Source: a virus
IMG/VR virus record: IMGVR_UViG_3300017739_003074
Span: 1-25,710 of that record
Direction: 5' to 3' (one strand)
Length of the DNA: 25,710 bases
Shown here: one piece after another, positions 20,787-25,710 of the stretch
Numbering within the stretch: the stretch's first letter is position 1
Layout of the letters: every line of letters starts with the position of its first letter
The notes under the pieces: generated by a model
The model's database searches: none
What the model saw: only the letters and a program-made list of their open reading frames with translations
What the model was told of the DNA's origin: nothing
Translations under genes and position numbers: made by a program

Positions 20787-20807
20787 ACTATATTAAGACT
20801 TTAAGGT

Positions 20808-20815
20808 TATTTATA
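20808..20815 (-). promoter_or_regulatory. Late promoter TATAAATA for gp4
   Basis: Minus-strand exact late consensus TATAAATA, 26 nt before the gp4 ATG. Its outermost base is the A of the gp48 start codon. It faces the gp48 promoter. Confidence 0.65.
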
Positions 20816-22095
20816 TGGCAAAAATCGATAAAATTATTCAGAAATTTAACAAAGCTAAAAACGCACTCAATACAATCAAAGGTATAACCAGTAAAATTGA
20901 AGCAATAGGTTATCAATCTGCTATCGATGAGTTAGGCGATGCTAGAAAATCAGCTGAAACTTTATTAAAACAAAGACAAGCAAATATGGAAGTAGGCCTA
21001 AGAGCTTCAAAATCTGCTTTATCACATGTAAAAGAAGTGCCAGAAGAGGTTGGTAATAGTTTGATATATCCGAAATATGATCCTCTTGCTAATTATCTCA
21101 CTTTCGATATTAGACCTAGAAAAGATAGAGGGTTTTCAAACTCCAGAGGCAAATTGACACAAGACACACTAAGTGAACCAGTTATGGTCGAGGGTCCAGA
21201 TGGAAAGAAGGTACCATCTGGTGATTTTACACCAATAGATGATAGTCCATTTAAAAGAAGAACAATAGCTCTCTACATACCAGATTCACTAATATCTCAA
21301 GCTAGTGTTTCTTATCGTGCAGAGGGTATAAGTCCTTTTGCTAGAAGTATAGCAAATGTTTTAAGTAAAATAGGAAGCAAAGATTTCTTTGACACAGCAG
21401 GAAAAGAAATAGGAGAAGGTGCTAGAGAGTTTATAAACATGACTATTAATAGAATAGGTGGTGATATTCCTAATTTAAGACAAGGTATTGCAAAGAATCC
21501 TCAACAAGAACAATTATTAGATTCTGTGCCATTTAGATCATGGGATTTTACATTTGATTTTTATCCAAAATCAAAAGAAGAGGCCAGAGATGTTAGAGAT
21601 ATAATCACTATCTTTAGACAATCGATGTTACCTGATACATTTAGACCAAGTGGTAAAGGTGGAACTCCTGATGCAGATAATCTTGCTGAGGAAAATGTAG
21701 GGGGACAATTTTTAAATGCAACTTATTATGGTTATCCTAATGTTTTCGATATATATTTTTCTGGCCCTATGGCAGATAAGATAGACGGTTTTTTACCAGC
21801 TGTTTGCACAAACGCACAAGTAGATTACACAGGTGGTCAAAAATTTTCAACTTTTTATGACGGTATGCCGAATCATATACAATTAACATTAAACTTTTTA
21901 GAAATCAAAACCATGACACTAGCAAATTACGAAGATGTGAGAGCTGAAATGGCACAAAACGGATTCGGAGCTACTTCTGACTTAAATGATTCTATTGGTG
22001 ATTTACAATCTAGAGGTGTAAATTTAGGAAATGATGAAGTCTCTGGTTACGACACTACTCAAAACCCATTCGGTGTGGGTGATAATAGTATATAA
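20815..22095 (+). CDS. 48: gp48 baseplate tail-tube cap
   Basis: A 426-aa protein of the T4 gp48 type, which caps the hub and begins the tail tube. N-terminal helical part (about 1-70), then a tube-fold body: RTIALYIPDSLISQASVSYR, FRSWDFTFDFYPKSKEEARDVRDIITIFRQSMLPD (about 240-275), YGYPNVFDIYFSG, CTNAQVDYTGGQKFSTFYDGMPNHIQLTLNFLE, all in the order seen in gp48. T4 gp48 is 364 aa; the extra length is in the N-terminal and middle parts. In T4, 48 and 54 are adjacent; here 54 is on the opposite strand. Confidence 0.85.
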   Translation: MAKIDKIIQKFNKAKNALNTIKGITSKIEAIGYQSAIDELGDARKSAETLLKQRQANMEVGLRASKSALSHVKEVPEEVGNSLIYPKYDPLANYLTFDIRPRKDRGFSNSRGKLTQDTLSEPVMVEGPDGKKVPSGDFTPIDDSPFKRRTIALYIPDSLISQASVSYRAEGISPFARSIANVLSKIGSKDFFDTAGKEIGEGAREFINMTINRIGGDIPNLRQGIAKNPQQEQLLDSVPFRSWDFTFDFYPKSKEEARDVRDIITIFRQSMLPDTFRPSGKGGTPDADNLAEENVGGQFLNATYYGYPNVFDIYFSGPMADKIDGFLPAVCTNAQVDYTGGQKFSTFYDGMPNHIQLTLNFLEIKTMTLANYEDVRAEMAQNGFGATSDLNDSIGDLQSRGVNLGNDEVSGYDTTQNPFGVGDNSI

Positions 22096-22107
22096 GGTTA
22101 AATACAT

Positions 22108-22818
22108 ATGGCTAATCAATACTTTAAAAATTTTCCAACAATATCATATAAATTATCTAATAATAAAATAGTTAATATAAAAGATTATTTTAGAAAATCA
22201 AAAATCGAACAAGATGCTGTTTCATCAATTGTAGAATATACAAAATATGAAATTAAAGAAGGAGAAAGACCTGATGTATTAGCAACTAAACTATATAACG
22301 ATGCGGATTTACACTGGTTGTTTTTTCTAGTAAATGATATAGAAAATTATTACGATTGGTATAAAGATTCTCTTGTATTTGAAGAATACATGAACAAAAA
22401 ATATATCGGTCAATATGCAATTGCAAGTTCTTCAACAGATATAGTTTCATCATCATCTAAATTTCTCTTAGGTGAAAAAGTCACGAGTGTATCATCAGAA
22501 GGAAGAGTTATATTAGTAGAACCTATCATGAATAGAATATGTATAGAGGGTGATAGTTTTGTTGCAAATGAACTAATTACTGGTAGTGTAAGCGATAAAT
22601 CATTTACACCAACATCTGTTATAAATCAACAAGACGGTATTAGTCATTATATAAACAGTGATGGTTTGAAAAGAAATTCTAGTGCTACAGGATATACAAG
22701 TGTCACTAATTATGAAAATGAAGTAGAAATAAACGATAAAAAAAGAAGTATAAAAATTATTACACCAGAAAAAGTTCCTCAAATAGTAAACGCTTTTGAA
22801 GAAGTAATGTTGACATAA
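22108..22818 (+). CDS. 53: gp53 baseplate wedge subunit
   Basis: The N-terminal half matches T4 gp53: NQYFKNFPTISYKLSNNKIV, then DYFRKSK and PDVLATKLYNDADLHWLFFLVNDIENYYDWYKDS (LysM-like helix pair). T4 gp53 is 196 aa; this one is 236 aa, with an extra beta-rich C-terminal half. It joins the wedge to the hub. TATAAGG lies 9 nt before its ATG. T4 order 4-53-5 is kept here in part. Confidence 0.85.
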   Translation: MANQYFKNFPTISYKLSNNKIVNIKDYFRKSKIEQDAVSSIVEYTKYEIKEGERPDVLATKLYNDADLHWLFFLVNDIENYYDWYKDSLVFEEYMNKKYIGQYAIASSSTDIVSSSSKFLLGEKVTSVSSEGRVILVEPIMNRICIEGDSFVANELITGSVSDKSFTPTSVINQQDGISHYINSDGLKRNSSATGYTSVTNYENEVEINDKKRSIKIITPEKVPQIVNAFEEVMLT

Positions 22819-22821
22819 AAA

Positions 22822-24318
22822 ATGAAAATACAAGGCGAATGCATAATTGACTCGATTTGTCTAGTCAATCAAGATGACGATATAATAGATATATCACAAG
22901 TTTGTTCAAACATAAATTTTTTTGAATCTATAGATCAATACTTTTGTTCAGGAAGATTAAGTGTAGTTGATTCTAGAGAATTAATAAAGAATTTTAAATT
23001 AGTTGGCCAAGAATCACTTACAGTTAAAATAAGACCAAGAGATGATACAAATACACAAGATGGTTATGCAACTAAAGAAAATAGTATTTTTAGAACATTT
23101 AGAATATACTCTATTACTGATGAAAAGGTATTAGATACAATAAATGCAAAAACTTATGTCTTACATTTTGTAGACCCAAAATATTTTTTAACAAATCAAA
23201 AAAGAATATCTAAAGTATTGTTCGGTTCGTGGTCAGACATATTACTTAAAGAATACAGAGAATTATGTTTTAAAGATAGAGAAGAACCAGCAAATTTAAC
23301 TGATCATTGGGAAAAATCAGATGGCGAAAACAAACAATTAGTTTGTCCAGATTGGACCTTTACAGAGTTGACAGATTATATTGTAGCGACTGCTAAAGAA
23401 CTTGAAACTAAATCTCCTTTTGAAAATGATATGTTTTTTTATGATACAATTTTTGGTGGTGTTAATAGATTTATGTCATTTGCTAAGATGTTAACCTTAG
23501 AAACACCAGTCACATTTGATACATATCCTAGAATAGATATTGCTACTGGTGAAGATGACCCTAATATGAATGCGCCTTATACAGGACTTAACACACAAAT
23601 ATTAGAATTCGAAAGACCAAAAAGAGCGAACTTAATAGAAGCGATATTAGGTGGAGCTTATGCTAGTAAATTAACGAGTTATGATCCTATTAGAAAAATA
23701 GATAGAGTTATGTCTTATGATTCTGGAGAAACTTATCATAAAATTAAAGAAAAAAATAATATATTCCCCTTAGTTAAATTAGATTATGCCGAGAAAGTTT
23801 CAAAAGCAACTAGAAGTGACGGCCAAAATGTTCCAGACATTTTAGATCAATATCAAACACTTTCTTTAAATGAAACTTTGTCTGCTGATGCTTTAAGTTT
23901 CGATAGAATTAATCCTACAAATATTTTTAGTGTTTCAGATCAATTGGTCGATTCTACATCTAGTGAAAACAAACAAGAATATATAGCAAATGAATTTAAA
24001 GATGATGCATTATGTAAAAGAAACTCACTTTTATTATTGATGGATCAATTAAAGATAAGTGTAGTTATACCATTTAGAACAGATATTTCTTGTGGTACCA
24101 TGATCAGATTAAGTTTACCACTCGTAGAACCAAATTCAGAGAAAGCGTCAAATAAAATGGATAACGGTAGTTATCTAATTACTAAAGTAAACCATGAGAT
24201 AGAACCTATAATGAATAGAGGCATAATGAGATTAGAATGTATTAAAATTGGATACGATACTGATCTAGTCAATTATAATCCTTTAGATGAAGAACCTACA
24301 GGAGATAAAAATTCATAA
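22822..24318 (+). CDS. 27: gp27-like baseplate central hub protein
   Basis: A 498-aa protein placed directly before gp5, as expected for the gp27-gp5 hub complex. The N-terminal region (IIDSICLVNQDDDIIDISQV, then IDQYFCSGRLSVVDSRELI) and the late NGSYLITKVNHEIEPIMNRGIMRLECIKIG have the tube-type beta domains of gp27 and related gpD-like hubs. Longer than T4 gp27 (391 aa). The call rests mainly on position and these segments. Confidence 0.75.
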   Translation: MKIQGECIIDSICLVNQDDDIIDISQVCSNINFFESIDQYFCSGRLSVVDSRELIKNFKLVGQESLTVKIRPRDDTNTQDGYATKENSIFRTFRIYSITDEKVLDTINAKTYVLHFVDPKYFLTNQKRISKVLFGSWSDILLKEYRELCFKDREEPANLTDHWEKSDGENKQLVCPDWTFTELTDYIVATAKELETKSPFENDMFFYDTIFGGVNRFMSFAKMLTLETPVTFDTYPRIDIATGEDDPNMNAPYTGLNTQILEFERPKRANLIEAILGGAYASKLTSYDPIRKIDRVMSYDSGETYHKIKEKNNIFPLVKLDYAEKVSKATRSDGQNVPDILDQYQTLSLNETLSADALSFDRINPTNIFSVSDQLVDSTSSENKQEYIANEFKDDALCKRNSLLLLMDQLKISVVIPFRTDISCGTMIRLSLPLVEPNSEKASNKMDNGSYLITKVNHEIEPIMNRGIMRLECIKIGYDTDLVNYNPLDEEPTGDKNS

Positions 24319-25367
24319 TGAGACATTTTTTCGGAATAATAGAAGATAGAAGAGACCCATTAAAAATAGGTCGTGTTAGAGTTCGTGTTCGTGGTGTGCA
24401 TACTCATGAAAAACGGTTTGTTGCAACACCAGACTTACCTTGGGCTCATGTAATTATGCCTGTCACAACACCAGGTTTAGGCGGGTTAGGAAAAAATCAT
24501 AATCTAGTTGAAGGCACATCAGTAATAGGTGTTTTTACAGATAAAGCAATGCAACAGTTTTTAGTATTGGGCGTAAATCAAGGTGTATCTCAAAAAGTTT
24601 TTATTGAAAATGAAAAAGATATCGGTACCGATATATCTCCAGATTACGGATTTAATGACCCTAGAAGAGTAGAATCTAAAGATTATGAAGCAGTGCAAGG
24701 AAAACCAGATGCAACAAATCCAGATCATTTTAAATCGAGAACTCATGGCCTAGATAAAGGGTTAGATTTTTATCCACATCTTCCTAAAGGTCATATATTT
24801 GATTATACTGGCAGAGGTTTAACACAAATAGACGAATTTAAAGATTCTGAAAAAACACTCCCATATTATCCATTAGTAAAAGATGCATCTGATATAAATG
24901 TGTTTAGCACACAAGACGGAAAAGATGCACACACATCTGCGCCTCTATCAAGAGATTTGAGTTTGATAGGTGGAGGATTTTCTGAGGTCAAATCATCTGC
25001 AAAACCACAATACCCTTTCAATCATGCAACATATACTGAGTCTGGTCATTTATTTGAGTTAGATGATAGTAGAAGTCATGAGAGAGTATCATTACAACAC
25101 AGATCGGGAACATATTTCGAATGGCAACCAGACGGTGATGCACACACAAGAATAGTAAAAGATAACTATACTGCTATATTAAATAATGATGAAATCTTTA
25201 TAGGCGGTAAAGTAAACATAAAAGTTTTAGGAGATGCCACACTCGATGTAGGTGGTAATTTAAAGGCAGATGTAGCAGGCACAACAACAATTGATGGAAC
25301 AGATAATATTACAGTGACGGCGCCTATTATATCTATGAACGGCCAAACAATCAAACTTAATTCATAA
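24318..25367 (+). CDS. 5: gp5 baseplate spike without lysozyme domain
   Basis: A 349-aa central spike. The N-terminal OB-fold (1-about 95) shows the gp5 pattern: HFFGIIEDRRDPLKIGRVRVRV, then PWAHVIMPVTTPGLGGLG and GTSVIGVFTDKAMQQFLVLG. A linker with GFNDPRR follows. The C-terminal part (about 285-349, KVNIKVLGDATLDVGGNLKA and later) has the short repeated strands of a triple-stranded beta-helix needle. The lysozyme domain that T4 gp5 carries between them is absent. The ATG overlaps the hub stop by one base. Confidence 0.88.
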   Translation: MRHFFGIIEDRRDPLKIGRVRVRVRGVHTHEKRFVATPDLPWAHVIMPVTTPGLGGLGKNHNLVEGTSVIGVFTDKAMQQFLVLGVNQGVSQKVFIENEKDIGTDISPDYGFNDPRRVESKDYEAVQGKPDATNPDHFKSRTHGLDKGLDFYPHLPKGHIFDYTGRGLTQIDEFKDSEKTLPYYPLVKDASDINVFSTQDGKDAHTSAPLSRDLSLIGGGFSEVKSSAKPQYPFNHATYTESGHLFELDDSRSHERVSLQHRSGTYFEWQPDGDAHTRIVKDNYTAILNNDEIFIGGKVNIKVLGDATLDVGGNLKADVAGTTTIDGTDNITVTAPIISMNGQTIKLNS

Positions 25368-25710
25368 TGGCATTTACAGCTACGATACCAACGGAACTAT
25401 CTTGTCCAGAAGCAGACATATTTTCGTTACCCACAAAAGAAGATTTAGTCAATTCTTTTAATAAACTTGCACAAATACCTAGTAAACTCAAAGTAGAAAA
25501 GGTAAAGTTAGGTGATGAACTTACAGCAGAAGTCGAAGAAGAAATAGACAAGATTGTAGAAGATATCGAAAAGTTTATTGATGGTTTTGCAGACATCTTA
25601 TCGCCATTTTGGGAAAAAGGAACAATTCGTAATTGGCAAAAAGAAGCCAATGATGCATTTACTGAATTACTACAAGAGTTTCAAATTTTTGTGCCTGCTA
25701 AAATTGCAGA
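25367..25710 (+). CDS. Unknown tail-region protein, 3' end outside window
   Basis: An ATG on the gp5 stop (TAATG) opens a frame that stays open to the window end: at least 114 residues. It starts MAFTATIPTELSCPEADIFS and continues with charged helical heptads (KLKVEKVKLGDELTAEVEEE; IDKIVEDIEKFIDGFADILS). Probably another baseplate or tail component, expressed with gp5. Not identified. Confidence 0.75.
   Translation, partial: MAFTATIPTELSCPEADIFSLPTKEDLVNSFNKLAQIPSKLKVEKVKLGDELTAEVEEEIDKIVEDIEKFIDGFADILSPFWEKGTIRNWQKEANDAFTELLQEFQIFVPAKIA

Noticed and set aside
1-25710. tRNA genes, CRISPR arrays, insertion sequences, attachment sites
   Set aside because: No cloverleaf pattern, repeat-spacer array, transposase or integrase was seen on reading both strands; a tRNA scan was not possible here.

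Overview
The window is a stretch of a T4-like (Straboviridae-type) myovirus genome, very AT-rich, with tightly packed genes that often share ATGA or TAATG junctions. The gene content (T4 rnh, 33, 59, 32, 26, 54, 4, 48, 53, 27-like and 5, plus a phage-encoded ribosomal protein bS21, 2-oxoglutarate oxygenases, a SleB-type cell-wall hydrolase and an MGME1/Cas4-like exonuclease) looks like a marine T4-like phage. The low GC and the bS21 gene would fit a pelagiphage (SAR11 phage) or a relative; that host call is an inference.

Layout. Positions 1-2000: a RimK-like ATP-grasp ligase (cut by the window start), a 2OG-Fe(II) oxygenase and small unknown genes. 2000-4940: rnh (RNase H/5' nuclease), an AT-hook protein, and an acidic coiled-coil protein behind a late promoter. 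4940-8300: a run of small genes, mostly unrecognised, containing the SleB-like hydrolase. 8300-12420: a replication and late-transcription cluster (PD-(D/E)XK exonuclease, P4H-like oxygenase, gp33 late co-activator, Sm-like protein, gp59 helicase loader, a GNGPS glycosyltransferase-like protein, gp32 SSB). 12420-13170: a 49-codon ORF, bS21, a one-pass membrane protein and an MGKGS protein.

13166-20781 is on the minus strand. Read in its own direction it holds gp4 (head completion nuclease), a HAD phosphatase, CMP-Kdo synthetase (KdsB), an unknown 295-aa protein, a virion-type 197-aa protein, gp54, gp26, a gp51-like ORF, a membrane protein and the 718-aa tape measure. 20815-25710 is on the plus strand: gp48, gp53, a gp27-like hub, gp5 without a lysozyme domain, and an open reading frame that leaves the window.

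Most notable points. (1) gp26 ends in a perfect T TTT TTT slippery heptamer directly before its stop, and the gp51-like ORF lies in the -1 frame with no ATG and no ribosome-binding site. This looks like a programmed frameshift making a gp26-gp51 fusion. (2) Several promoters, both sigma70-type and late NATAAATA, end only 5-6 nt before an ATG that has no Shine-Dalgarno, which predicts leaderless mRNAs. The same phage brings its own bS21 and a RimK-like enzyme, so it may adjust host translation. (3) A CMP-Kdo/HAD sugar cassette is inserted in the tail-gene block. (4) Two face-to-face late promoters each overlap the start codon of the opposite gene.
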